DNA of 34,958 nt, taken from NCBI GenBank assembly GCA_009602725.1, contig WELB01000184.1, forward strand, positions 257,621 to 292,578, written 5' to 3'. A program made the position numbers and the translations under genes. Of the stretch, positions 1-11,700 are shown piece after piece; position 1 is the first letter of the stretch, and each line of letters begins with the position of its first letter. Source of the DNA: Spirogloea muscicola (taxonomy: Eukaryota > Streptophyta > Zygnematophyceae > Spirogloeales > Spirogloeaceae). The notes under the pieces are model-generated. The model did not search any database. It saw only the letters and a list, made by a program, of their open reading frames with translations, and was not told the DNA's origin.

Positions 1-48
1 GGCGGCGGCGACGGCGCCGCCGCCGCCGCCGCCGCCGCCGACGCCGGC
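1..48. repeat. GCC/GGC trinucleotide tract
   Basis: A near-pure GCC run lies just before the first ATG of the DENN gene. It is open in the same frame as that gene (Gly/Ala/Asp codons, no stop back to base 1), so it may be coding if the true start lies upstream of the window. Confidence 0.8.
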
Positions 49-60
49 GAGGAGACCGTA

Positions 61-3000
61 ATGGAAGGGCCGGGGCCATCTGGTGGCGTTCCGGTGGTTC
101 TTGGCCCGTCTGCGCCGCTCGTCCGCCATGGCACGTCGCCGGAGGTGGCGCTAGCAACGGCGGCGGCGGCCGCCGCGGTCCGGCTGCCGCCGTCGATCGT
201 CGTCTCCGCCAAGGCCGCGCCGGCGAGCCCCGGCCGCGGCTGGCGGCGCTCCATCGCGCGCGTCTGGCGCACGCCCGCCGGCCGCCGCGACCGCCGGCCC
301 GACTTCAACCCGGAGGTCCTGACGCGCCAGAAGCGCGAGTGGAGCCAGCTGCAGAAGATGGCCAGGGTTCGAATCCTGTCCCCAACACCCTCCCCCCCCC
401 ATTCTTTCTCAATTACTCTGTCTCTCTGTCTCGCGCTCAAGCGCCCCCTTCGCGACGCTTGCCTTTCTCTCACCACATCACTGTCGCCCCCGTCCCCTAA
501 ATCCCTGAACAGAATGCGGCTGCTGATACTGAGAGTGCGGCTGCGAAAGCCAGGCAGGTGCATAGCAAGGGTGTTGATGACTATATTAGCGGAGCCACAG
601 GCTAAGGCAGACAGGGCGCTCTTAGTACCCCCCTGTCAGCAGCAGGAAGTCAGATTAGCTGAGGGGGGAGGAAGAGCAACCCCGATGCGCAAGCCAGAGG
701 CTGCTGCAAGGCAGCGACCGGCTCGGCGGTGCAAAGCAAGCGCTTGCGACCGCTGGGACCCCCTTTCTTTTTCTTCTCGTGTGCTCCTCATCATAAGTTC
801 GCCCTCCTGCAGTTGGCTCAGGTCCGCGAATCTGCTGGCACGCAGGACCGGAGCTCAGGGCAGGAGGAGGCGGAGCGACTGTTTGAGCACTTTGTGGTGG
901 TCGGGCTGCCGCCAGACACAGACCTGCAGCCTGTCGAGGCTGCATTCGCGGGGCAGCGCCGCAGCGAGCGTGCCCGAGAGCGCGCCGAGCGCGCATGCGA
1001 CGATAACAGCCTCAGCCGCCAGTACCGCGGGCCGTCAGGCCCCTCACTCAAGCCACAAGTTGGCCCTATACCCCCCCTTCCACTCCTCCTACTTCCTCCT
1101 CTTCTACCAAACCTTCATCTCTCCATGGCAATCGTCAATTATCGCCTTATTCCTACTGACAGAGTTGCTGTGGATTGCCAGATCCTATTCAAGTACCCCC
1201 CCGGTCGTCGGCTGGCTCTCAAGGACCTACCGCTCTTCTGCTTCCCGGCGGGCGTACAGGTCGTGTCGCCACCCTTCTGCCAGTAGGAAGAGAATGACGG
1301 AGAGGAGGAGAGGAAGAGAGGGACGTAGGAGGTCGAGAGGAGGGACGGTGGGACGGGGAGGGAGGCAATCTTGCTGAGCGCGTGGCAGTGGAGAGTCGTG
1401 TGGCAGTGGGGGAGGACAGAGAGCTAGTGGGGGTTAAGGAAGGAGGTTTGTGCATTTGGGAAGATTGGCACGGTGAGGTTAGGTTAGGGTACATGATCTA
1501 CAAGGATGGAAGTAGTGAGAGGGGAGGGGAGAGGAAGGCACGAGGTGAGTTGGATTGGCCAGCGCCAGATGAGCGAGAGGAGGAAGAGAAGGGAGGGGGG
1601 GAGGGAATTAGGGAGGCCTACGAGGCTGGCAGTGCGGCCGGGGAGGAGGGATAGCTAGGCAGGCTGACCTTTGCAGTAATGAGCACTGAACTTCTGCTTG
1701 TCCGCTCGGCCCACACTAAGGATGCCATTCCCACTCGCCGCATACGTGCAGGCACGAGTTGTGGAGCGCACGCCATCAATGAGTGACCTCAATGACGTGC
1801 TCTACGGGCAAGTGAGTGCCCGCCGCTGCTGCAGTGGCCAGTACGGTCCTGCTCTGCATGTGTGACGCAGTAAGAAACATCACTGCGGGTAAGGTTATAT
1901 GCACTCTTCAAGGATGGCAAAGGCATGAACAGATTTTGATCTTTCCAGTCGCCTGATCTTCTGCTTCTCACTCCTCTGTGTCAGGCCCACCAAAAACGGG
2001 ACGACCAGGCCTTTGTGTTTCGACTCAAGGTGGGGAGTCTCATGCAGTCCACCCTCCTCCTCCCTCCTACCATCCTCTCCTGGCTTCTCCTCCCCTCAGC
2101 CCTCGCCCTCTTGCCAAGGGCTATGTGTGCTTGTCTTCCTCGCTCCTTCTCCCTCTCCTCAATCGCATACACACCGCCTCCTTGCACTGTCTTGCTCAAT
2201 CCCTTTCCACATCTCCCTCCTCCTCAACGCTTCCACCGTCCTGGTGCCCAGGTGGCAAACAACACGACACTGTACGGCATCTGCGTGCACGTCCAGGAGG
2301 TAGTGCAGCGATCCCCTGGCGTGCTCGCCGCGTCGCCCCCGCCGCTCTCGTCGCCGCCAGCGGTCACTACCGGGGGCCGGCTCCTAACCTCTGCGCCGCG
2401 CTGCTACTGCTTCCTCACGCGCCTCCCCCTTTTTGATCTCCATTTTGAGGTCCTGTACAGGTGCTCCGCTCTTCGTCCTCTCTCCACCACCCTCTTGCCC
2501 CAGTCCTCCCTCACCCTCAAACCCCTCCCCTGACTCCTTCCTTCGCCTCCCTCCTGTTCTATCCACTTGCCACCAGCCCTTCTGCTCACTGGAGGATATT
2601 TGTGCCCCCCTTAGCCAACTCATCACCCGTTACCAGGACATTTGTAAGGCTAGAATTGGCCTCCCTTTCAATTTCATGCGCACCGCACGCCTTTTCTCTG
2701 CCATCTCCTAGCTCTTATGCCGAGCCCCCTTTTCCCTCCTTTGTGCTGCTTTTTCCTTCTGGCCCTTCTACCTCCCTGCCTCATACCCTCCTCCTCCTGC
2801 CCCCCTCGCCCCTCACCCCTCACTTTCCACACTCATCTCCCTAAATGACCTCCGTTTCCCCTCCTTCTATCCTTCGCCCCTCCTGTTAGTCCCCTGGTAT
2901 CCTGCCTCCACCCTCTTCCTTGCTGATGCTGCTGCTCTTGCCAACCCCTGTCTCCCTATCATTTTCCGCCGCAGCATTGTGGCGCAGGAGCGGCTGGCGC

Positions 3001-6000
3001 GCATTCGACAGTGCGTGGCCGAGCTGGCCAGCCTCGATGAGCTCCCTCAGCTGCGGCCAGGGCCGCCGTCACCAGAGGCAATGGCAACCCCACTTGTCCG
3101 AAGGTGGCCACAGTGGACCGCAGCCGGGACGGCCAACTCTACCAGTGGCAGCGATGGCGGCACCCCTGATGACGGTGGCGTCGCCAACGGCGACGATGGC
3201 AGCGGCTGGAGCTGGATGGAGGACGCCATCCCCGCACGCGCAGTGCTGGGTACGGCCGCCGCAGGCGCCACGCTCCTCCCAGAGCCGTTCCCGGCATCAG
3301 CGGCAGTGGCAATGGCACCTACAGACGGAGTTGCGGGCTACACAGAACCTTCTCAGGAGGCTGAAGGTGGAGAACGTGGTGAGAGTGAAGGTGGGTGGTC
3401 GGGCCCACATCCCGAGACGAGCAGCGACGTCCGCGGCAGCAACGACGCAGTGGTGGAGGTCGTCGCTGAGGTGGAAGCTGCAGCACCAGCAGCTGAGACA
3501 GTGGAGCTGATGCCACCGGTAAATGAGGTGGAGCAGGGAGGACGGGTGAGCGGGGAGGATGAGCTGATTGGCACCCGGGATGAGGCAGCGGATGAGGGGC
3601 GAGGATGTAGGCAGAGGGAGGAGGCCAGTGACAGCGGCAAAGAGGGGGAAGAGGGGAGGAGGAGAGAGGAGCGGGCTGCCTGTGAAGGACCAGATGACGC
3701 AGGAGGGGTTGTGAAGCTCGGCGCTATTGAAGTGGAAGGAGCGGGGAGGGAGGTGGAGCTTGACAAGAGCCAGGGGGAGGAGAGGCAGATGGGGGAGGAG
3801 CCCAGTTTGGTTGCCGGCAAGTTAGAGGAGGAGGAGGGAGGAGGAACAGCTGGTGATGCCATAGCGCGGCTCGTGTCGGAGCCGAGCCTGGAGCCATACC
3901 TTCAGACAGAGGTCGTCAAAGCTGCAGAGAGTCATGGCTTCGCAACGTCACCGGAGGAGGCGGCTGCCACCAGCGGAGCCGCCTCCAACCCGTACCGTGC
4001 TGGCCTGGATGGAGGCGCAGCCGTGCACCGGCTTGCCAGTTCCGACTCCCTCCACAGGTACACCTGGCATGCCGGAAACCAGAGGACAAGGACTTGTGAT
4101 TCTGATTACGGATAGAGTACAGGGATCAAGTAGATGGTTTCAAGGCGTAGTACTTAAGATTCAGTGCTGGGTTTGTACGGTCTGGGAGTCTGTAACCAGC
4201 AGCCGCCCCTGCCCTTGTTGATCAACTGGCGGTCCTTGCGTCCCTGCCACGTTGACACCGTTGCTGGCCCTGCAGCTTGGAGGTGGCGTCCAGCCTGAGC
4301 TTCGACTCGGAGCCTGAGTCGCTCGACTCGCTGGGCCTGGAGGACGACTATGGTGCGGCAGCCATCTCAGCCCTCGCCGAGGTGCCCCAACTTCCCCTCC
4401 CAACATCTTCTCCCCCATTCCCCACCCTTGTCCCTGGCCTGTCTGTCCGTCCATTCGATCCTCTCTCCCTCTCTCCTCCCTCTCTCTCTTCCTGTGGCTC
4501 CGCTAATATGATCATGAGCACCCTCTGCATGCACCTGGCTGGCTTTCACAGCCGCTCGTTGGTATCAGCAGCCGCATTCTTGTCTCTCTCCTCCCTTCCT
4601 CTGGCTTTGGACCATCCCCTCAAACCCCTTCTACTTCCCGATGCTCGCCCCCCCCCCCTTCTCTTCCCCCTCCAACCTTCCTTCCTCTCCCCCCCTCCTC
4701 CCCCCTTCTACACAGAGCTGCCTTCGCCCTGTGCACTCCTCCCTCCACTTCGCCCTCCTATTCTCTGCTTCACCTTATTGACTTTCCTCCCTGGCTTCAT
4801 TCCCTCCGCCCCCGCTGCCTGTGCTCAAGCCGGTACCCGAGTTGCTGACCCTGCCCAATTGCCGCACCGGAGCGAGCGCAGGCGACTGGCAATGAGGCGC
4901 TCCAGGTGGTGTGCGCGTTCGGGCGGGCTGCAGTGCCGCCGCCGGGCGGTGTGGCCACGTTCCAGCCGCTGGAGCACGTGCCTCCGGTTGCGGCGTGGCG
5001 CTTCCCCGCTGCACGGACGGCGTCCTACACCTCTCCCCGTGCCTCGCCTGCCGCCTCGCCGCCCGCTTCGCCGCTGCGGCCCCTCAGCCCGCACCTCCCC
5101 TCACCGGACTCGCTGGAGGTCCTCCCCTAGACCTTGAGCTTTTACTTACGAGATCAAAATCATCATATGTCTAAAATCTCAGTGGCCATGTACTGAGATC
5201 AATTCACACCGAAGGTGTCACCAATCTGCAGCAGCTCCAGGCTTGGGCCCCTAAGCCTGCATCCTACTGTCACCCCCAACCTCCATACATTTTTCTCCTT
5301 TCTCTCTGCCTGCTGCGCCTCTGCTGATGGCCGCCCCTGTTGGACTCCAGGCCCTGCACCAGGTGCCACCAGCGCTGCGCCTCTCGGAGGAGGCGGCGTC
5401 CCTCGCAGTCTGGGCCATCGCTGCTGCATGCCGCGCCCTCTCTCTCGACAATGTGCGCCTTCCTCTCTTCCCCTTATTCCCCCCTCCCTACCTCCTTCTC
5501 TACGTTCACCTCCTTGCCTCCTTCCGCCTCCCACCTAGTCGCACTCGCATGGCCAAATTGGCTCAAATTGCGGACTTTGCATCAGCCACCTTTTTGGGCC
5601 CGATAGGCAGTGCCGCCGTCGGCCATCTGATGCATCGCTGTCCATGGCAGGTCCTCGCGATGCTACTCAGTGCACTCCTCGAGCGGCAGATGGTCGTCAT
5701 CTGCCCCAACCTGGTAAGCACCCTACTGAGCTGCCACCGGCACCGTTCTGCGGCCGCCACTACTGCCGTTTGTTGGAAGAGTGGCAGCTGCATGCAATAA
5801 CATTATCGTCGATGTTGCCCATCAGCTGTTGACACGTATTCCTGCTTGTCGACTTGCTGATCTCAACCTCTCAGCATTGGCTAAACCATTGACGCCTCAA
5901 CCCTTGCTCTCAAGTCGCAAAGGACAAGCCTCACTTGTTGCCATTTGACTTTGACCAGCCGGCTTGGCCGGAGTCCCTATGCAGGGCATTCTGACGGCTG

Positions 6001-8020
6001 TTGTCCTGGCGCTCATCCCCATGCTCCAGCCTTACTTCTGGCAGAGCGTCCTCCTCCCGGTGCGCACCTCGTGCCCCTCACACTCCAAGCCCCCATGGTC
6101 GGAGCCTAGAGGTTTCTCTGTGGTCTGCTCTGCAATCAGGGGCTATCAGTCTCTCAAACTTGCTCTATTTTTCAAGAACGTGGCCATATATGTGAAGCGA
6201 AAAGTGCTCAAAGGCAGATCACAGCAATGGCAAGTCAAGGGGGCCTGATTGTTGACGTTGCACGTCCCAAATCAGACGTAACAGCAGCCTGAGGCTTGCT
6301 GCAACCAAGCTCATGTCGGGTTCACAATGTCCAGGTGGGTTAAGTCATAAGAGTGGATGTCATGTGTCAGTGAAGTGGACTCTCGTTGCTTATAATAGGG
6401 CTGATGCTGCTTCGTGCAGATCCTCCCTGCCGACCTCCTCGACTTCCTGGACGCCCCCGTGCCATTCATTGTGAGCCACTTTACTTTGGCCATCTGTCTG
6501 TGCGCCGAGTTTTGCCTTTGCATGTAAGACACGGAAACTGGCAATCAGCTCACTGTTTCTGGGCTCCACCATGGAGAAGCTTGTGTCTGGTCACTCCTGC
6601 CTGCTGACTGCAACGAGCATGAGTACTGGGGCCGCAGGTCGGCGTCCAGCACAAGACGGCGGAAGTACGGGCGAAGACCGCGAACCTCCTCCGAGTCAAT
6701 GTTTACAAAAACAAGGTCTGCATATGCAGCCTGCTCGTGTTGTCTACTCGATTCCGTCTTTGAGCCTCCTAGGTTGCACCAGGAAACCAAAGCCTCACGC
6801 ATGAACGCATTGTCTTGTCAGAATTGGATTAACCTACTTATCTATAACAATCAGGCGTGCTTACAGTAGAGTTGTAAGCTGTAGAAAATAACCTTGTGAT
6901 GTGCTTGTGTAGCGAAGCTGCACTTCATCTCATGACTTGTTGAAACCCAAAGCGTACAGTTCTATGACTGCTATGTGATGACTAACTTACCCTTACTCTA
7001 TACAAGTATAGCTTGCATATACTGCCAGACTCTTAGTGTTGTTTTCACTGAGGGGAACATCTAGAGTGAGGAAGTTGATTTGTGTGCCTCTGACAAGCTG
7101 CAAGGCGAGTACTGGCACAGGTGAAGATGTCGGTGTCTCTACCGCCGCTGCCGAAGCACGCGGAGTTGCTGCAGAAGTTGCAGCCATTCCATGCGCGGCT
7201 TGCAGCGGCCCCCGACGCCCATCGCCGGCCAATTTATCGCACAACCACTGCTCAGGTGCCTTTCTTGTATGCTTCGTCTTGTGAATCCTAATCTTGCTAT
7301 GCGTGAGAGGTGTCGAGTGGCGTGGGTCTATAGATATTCACCCCCGTGGTACATGATTAAGACTGACATATCTTGTACTCGTTTTGGCAGGTAAGGGATG
7401 CGGAGGGCTTTCTTGGCGTCTTGGGCAGCTACTTGGAGTCCCTCTGCACAGACCTTCGCACGCACTCCATCACCGATGTCCAGGACAACAATGACAAGGT
7501 ACAAGATGCAGGCTAGCTACTGTCGACTTTCCTTTGTCTCACAGGTTGAGTACCTGTTATTGCTGCATGCAACCCAAGGGAGTCGCCTTTGCCGCAGTGC
7601 TTGCTGCTCACTCAATAATGACTGCTAGATCCATCTCACTCATAGAAATTTTCCATCCGCCAACTGCATCTCACCTGCAATGCCTTGCTGCGCAGGTGTC
7701 ATTGCTGCTGAAGGACAGCTTTGTGGACTCGTTCACTCCAAAGGACCGGCCCTTCATCAAGGTTAATCAGCCGTGGACTGCTCCTTTAGCTCTTGATGTA
7801 CACCAGCGTAAAAGTGGCACATTCAGCAAGAACTCCAGCCCCAGATATCTGCATGAGAGGCTACTATCTTGCGCACTTATGCCTTATTTGAATTGATGAA
7901 AGTCTCTCGTTTTGTGATGCCTTCTCAATGCTGCTTTGCTCTTGGGTGCAGCTCTTTGTGGAAACGCAGCTCTTCTCAGTGCACTGCGACACAGTTCTAT
8001 GCACAACTTCCAGCCCTTGA
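61..8020 (+). CDS. DENN-domain protein (probable Rab GEF), 18 exons
   Basis: Spliced by eye into 18 exons that stay in frame, giving about 1,038 residues: 61-366, 813-1058, 1182-1259, 1752-1811, 1985-2029, 2252-2460, 2975-4057, 4276-4381, 4882-5118, 5351-5452, 5651-5713, 5985-6059, 6420-6470, 6638-6715, 7121-7255, 7391-7498, 7696-7761, 7952-8020. The product resembles plant DENN (AEX-3) proteins. The uDENN part has FEHFVVVGLPPD and ILFKYPPGRRLALKDLPLFC; the cDENN part has TTLYGICVHV, SAPRCYCFLTRLP and LLSALLERQMVVICPNL, then LIPMLQPYFWQSVLLP and LDFLDAPVPFI; the dDENN-like end has SLLLKDSFVDSF and PKDRPFIKLFVETQLFS. Known DENN proteins activate Rab GTPases in membrane traffic; that role here is inferred. 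Exon 7 inserts about 320 Glu/Gly/Ala-rich residues (roughly 345-660) not expected in the domain. The frame is open upstream of base 61, so the N-terminus may be longer. Nearly all introns are phase 0. Confidence 0.9.
511..703 (-). repeat. Retroelement-derived repeat in DENN intron 1
   Basis: Intron 1 (367-812) holds a segment matching, in reverse complement, two other places. 511-601 matches 4491-4582 in intron 8 of the same gene, and 601-703 matches about 22,060-22,165 in the repeat cluster. The match includes the mobile-family module with a GGCTG stem and the run encoding LACAAGLLFLPSA at 22,070. The rest of the intron is pyrimidine-rich. Confidence 0.75.
2637..2698 (+). repeat. 60-bp dispersed repeat, copy in DENN intron 6
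   Basis: The core reads GGCTAGAATTGGCCTCC followed by CATGCGCACCGC and CGCC. The same block occurs at 12428-12490, 13870-13932 and 25885-25946 on plus, and at 21442-21476, 21744-21798, 24326-24370 and 33197-33262 on minus. It lies in the intron between exons 6 and 7 (2461-2974), which is otherwise C/T-rich. Confidence 0.75.
4491..4582 (+). repeat. Retroelement-derived repeat in DENN intron 8
   Basis: Inverted counterpart of 511-601. It runs from CCTGTGGCTCCGC through GCACCTGGCTGG to CAGCAGCCGCATTCTTG. A third relative lies at 22,228-22,310. The remainder of intron 8 (4382-4881) is pyrimidine-rich with nothing else recognised. Confidence 0.75.
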
Positions 8021-8036
8021 AGGGCTGTCAGGCGCA

Positions 8037-8067
8037 TGCCAAGTGGCACCTCTGCTGCCACTTGGCA
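8037..8067. promoter_or_regulatory. Perfect 12-bp hairpin just after the DENN stop codon
   Basis: TGCCAAGTGGCA, a 7-base spacer and TGCCACTTGGCA form a perfect inverted repeat starting 17 bases after the TGA. It probably lies in the 3' UTR. A role in 3' end formation or mRNA stability is inference only. Confidence 0.6.
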
Positions 8068-8608
8068 CATCATGATGGCCATGATTTGTTTGTCGCCCAC
8101 ATTGCTTCAGCTATCTATGACAGACAGTGGCCTCTTCCATGACTTCTTGAGGACAAGAATGAGAGACAAAGGAAGCTACGGACATTTCAATGATTCAAGG
8201 GCAGCCTATTTGACTGGTTGTTCAGCAGAATTGACATTGTGCAAAAATTGATGGAGGAGTTCCGCAGCGTATGTTGGCAGTCAGGGAAAATGGGCTACTG
8301 CCAGCATCTTAGCAGCAACACGATCGCCACACGTCTCAACTGAAGATGCTGTACTTAAGCTCATTTGGTGTAGAATTAGCACTCGAGGAGAAGCCAGAGG
8401 GAGCAGTGGGCTTGTCGTGGACGTTTATATTCGACAATGCTAAAAGTGAAGCCGAGGGCGAGGAAAAGGGGCATCACCGTCGCCAATCGAAGGGTGGCGT
8501 GAGGTGATGCGGTTTTCCCAGCCCTCTTCTCGTCAGTGTGGCTGGCGACGACGCCACCAAGCTGCTTGAGACTACCAACATTAGCTCCTCTGCAAGCCTT
8601 AATGCAAG
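8068..8608. other. Interval between two convergent genes
   Basis: This stretch separates the 3' ends of the DENN gene and protease A. It should hold both 3' UTRs. I see no open frame with family resemblance and no clear polyadenylation signal on either strand. Confidence 0.5.
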
Positions 8609-11549
8609 TCAATTATGGTGACCCTGGCTGGGAGGACGGTGGCCCTGCCCTGCAGGATGACTCTGCTTCTGGCCGGGGCTCTTTGGGGTGTTGCCAGTCA
8701 GCTTGGACGGCGGCCGCTGCGATGCCCCACCGACGGGGCGCTGTGGCGGTGGTGGAGGAGAGGGCGGCGGCGGCGGCGGCAGGGCCGGCGGCGGCGGCGA
8801 GGGTGGCGGCGGCGGCAGCCGCACGACGGCGCCCGGGCCTGAGCTCTGGCAGTCCACACCGGGCATCCAGCCGAGCCGGTTGGCCTCCACGTCCCACACG
8901 AGCAGCGTGTTCTGTTGGGCGATGTTGCCGATGATGTTGGCGTTGTCAGCGCCCTCGAGCACGCCGAGGCATGCGATGCCGGCCGAGTACCGCACCATGT
9001 ACTGCTGGCCGGTCATGGCGTAGACACCGCCGTCTGCGAGGTGCAGAGCCAGCGGTGGAAAGTAGACATCCAGCTCCGCTTGCGAAGCCGTCGGGACCTC
9101 GTAGCACGCCGGATAGCCGCGGAACGCAAACGGCGCCGCCGGCGCGGCGGCTTCCACCGCCCCCGCGAGCGGGCCGTACAGGTGCTTCGACGCCGTCGAG
9201 AGCGTGGAGCCCGTGTCGAAGATCGTCACGGCCAGCGCCGACGCCGGCAGCACCAGCTGCCGGCCACCGAAGCTTACGCCTGCTATGTCAACCATGTAGT
9301 ACGTGTCCAGGCCCGGCTCGTCGAGATGTGCGAGCTGCGTGTACGTCACTCCTGCCGCCGGAACTGTCTGCCTTCCAAATGACAAGTATCCATGCGATGT
9401 ATACACATCCTCGCGCGTAACCAGGCAGGTTGTGAAGATCCCGCCGTAGATGCTTCGTACCTGGGCACCAACTCCGTCAGACAACAGAGCAAAGTCAGAC
9501 CAAGTCGGCTATCCTGACGCCTGCTTGGACCAACTCTTCCTTCACTGTGCAATCTGCTCCTGTCATTGGAGTCATGGACGCAGCGGTGTCCTGGAGTCCT
9601 GTGATGCATGGGCTTTGGGTTGTGAGTGGGCACAGGCATGTCAGCAAAGAGATCGACTCGACTCAGGAGCTTTTCTGAACTTTTCTTGGCAACACAACGT
9701 GCTGCAAATCAAACAGTCGGCCTTGATGCAAAGCGGCCTTGCAAGATGGAAGGCACTAGACATGATTAGATACGCGGCTGCAGCAGCTGTGGCTGCTGAA
9801 GTACGGGCACTGAAGACGGCGCTGTGGGTAGAGGCTTACCTGCTGCGTGAATGAAAGGGCGCCCTTGCCCATGCCGATGAGCCCGCCAGTGACCGAAAAA
9901 ATACCAGTGTTCCTGTCGCCGCAGCCCATGACCAGGCTGACTGACCTGAGCTGCCCGCCCGCTTCCTCCAGCACAACTATGTCGGAGGCGAGCTTCCCGC
10001 TGGTCTGCGACCCGTCCCCGTAGCCGTACTCGTACTTGCAGGTGGCAGTGTCAGTGGCGTCCGTGCAGGCATTGCTGGCATCTGCCAACGCGGCACAGGA
10101 CGTGTGGCCACACTGGAGCGTGGTGAACGAGGACGAGGCAGCCGGGCGGAAGATGGGCAGCGCCTGCTGATAGCACGACACGCAGGGCTGGCACTGTATG
10201 CACAAATATTGCCACTGGCCACATCAGACGTGGACCTTGATGTGCACTTGCAGTGTTCACATCTTGTAAACAGCTCGCGACACCGCATGATTGCCGACAG
10301 CAAGGTCAGAGTTACTTTGGGCGGGACAGTAGCACCCAGCAAGCTGTCATTGAGGCTAAGACACCCACAGTTGCTGCTCTTGTGCAGCTTCTGCTGGTGA
10401 AGTGTAGACACGCTTGATGTAAATCGACCCATGCAGACAATCTGGGAGCACACTGAGGTGGCAATGAGCAGGACCTGCGTCCAGGTAAGGTCGGAGCCTG
10501 TGTCCATCGTAAGCTGCACCTTCTGCAAGGGGTGCATGACCACGAACCGCCTGGTCTTGTCAGTCGACCAGGAGGGCAGAGAAGTGTGGGATATAGGGGC
10601 AACGACTAAAAGGCTGGAGTCGAAGAATGGAGTGTGTATCAGTGATGGAGGGCCTGAGTGGCCAAGTACACAAAGGCAAGCACATTGACAGATGTACATC
10701 ACCTGCTGCTGGGCTGACCCGCTCAGTAACCACGAGTCAGCACATAGAGGTCGCTAACTTGATGCCCGAACAATAGCGGACGGCAATCGACAAGCTCTTG
10801 TGCCACCAGCTAAGGCGACAAGGAGAGAGGTCCTGAGATTCTGTCGCACCTGCGGAGGCGTGCCGATGAGTATGTTCACAAAGTAGTCGCTGAGTCCGAG
10901 GTCGAAGCCCGGGTAGAGCTCCTGGAAGAAGTCCGCCTCGACGCCTAGCGGCGCACCGGTGGCGGCAGCCGGCTTGTCCTCCCCACGGCCAAGCGGCTCT
11001 GCAGCAGCCGTGAGGCCCGCTAAGGCTGCTGCTGCCACATGCCGGCCCACCCGCTGGGCGCGCGCGCGCGAGCGCAGGATGCCAGCGGCGTGCTGTGCGC
11101 CTGCGCTGCCATTGTGCTCCGCCTTGAGTCCAGGTCCGTGGCGCTTGTTGTCCACGTGCTCAAGCTCATAACTGGCACAGCCATCATGACGAGTGCTGCG
11201 TGAGCGACTCATTGCTTTCGGATTGCAAGCAAAGACAAGCAGACCTTACTGCAGTGGACGGCAGTTCACCTCAGGTGCTGACCATCTTGGTGCCTCAGGA
11301 AGCGCCGGCCACCGCGGAGGCCAGGAGGCAAAACTGTGACATGGGCATATGTGCGAGCTTTCGTCAGGGCCTGCGCGAGTCCAACTTCTCCTCTTCTTCT
11401 GTCCATTACAACCATTGAGAAGGTGATGATCTCCTGGGACGCCCATTGTCGCTCCGAGGGGGCCTCAGGCTGGACTCACCTTCCGGCAGCTGCGCCCACG
11501 CCGGGATCGCGCAGAGGACCAGGAGCACGGCCACGCGCAAGACAGTCAT
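8609..11549 (-). CDS. Secreted nucellin-like aspartic protease A (A1B family), 5 exons
   Basis: Minus-strand exons: 11549-11480, 11244-10850, 10522-10475, 10193-9840, 9460-8609, giving about 572 residues. Exon 1 encodes a signal peptide (MTVLRVAVLLVLCAIPAWA) ending at a GTGAGT donor. Exon 2 holds the propeptide and DYFVNILIGTPPQ. The 48-nt exon 3 carries the first catalytic motif MDTGSDLTWTQ (Asp ~162). Exon 4 has the plant-type CQPCVSCYQQ motif and the flap YGDGS (Tyr ~229). Exon 5 has the second catalytic motif FDTGSTLS (Asp ~371) and QQNTLLVWDVEANRLGW. Both catalytic aspartates are present, so activity is plausible. The last ~80 residues are Pro-rich (PPPPPSPPPP) and end QGHHN, suggesting an extracellular, possibly hydroxyprolinated tail. 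The acceptor of exon 2 is the weakest call: 11244 fits the frame, and another AG nearer the ATG at ~11215 also would. It shares its design with proteases B and C. Confidence 0.88.
10540..10830 (-). mobile_element. Retroelement 3' end filling intron 2 of protease A
   Basis: Intron 2 spans 10523-10849. Read on minus, it encodes ALAGGTRACRLPSAIVRAS, then with a small break DLYVLTRGY-stop. The family 3' region follows (CAATGTGCTTGCC, TACTTGGCCAC, CCCTCCATC). The same end is intact at 15,170-15,375. The fragment lies in the same orientation as the host gene. Confidence 0.8.
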
Positions 11550-11700
11550 AATGCAGGCCTACAGAGGCAAACAAGCGCCATCAGTGTCGGTGCTATGTAC
11601 CAGTATTGGCTTCCAAGTTGCATACCCAAAACTGGGATCTTGACAGCAAGAGGTGACGAGCCCAGGAGTTGGAACCGAGCCGACAGTGCAGAAATTAGTG
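11550..11700 (-). promoter_or_regulatory. Presumed upstream region of protease A
   Basis: Only about 150 bp separate the ATG of protease A from a retroelement fragment starting near 11,700. No recognisable promoter motif was seen; the assignment rests on position. Confidence 0.3.

Noticed and set aside
360-381. GGTTCGAATCC resembling a tRNA T-arm
   Set aside because: The T-stem pairs only at three of five positions, no D-arm, anticodon arm or acceptor stem is present, and it falls on an exon-intron border of the DENN gene.
2563-2711. Open frame in the DENN intron before exon 7 (ICAPLSQLITRYQ)
   Set aside because: It has no match to the DENN family order, ends in the dispersed repeat, and skipping it gives a perfect exon 6 to exon 7 junction.
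3353-3862. Long serine/proline-rich minus-strand frame
   Set aside because: It is the complement of the acidic exon 7 of the DENN gene; no motif, and the plus-strand frame is supported by splicing and homology.
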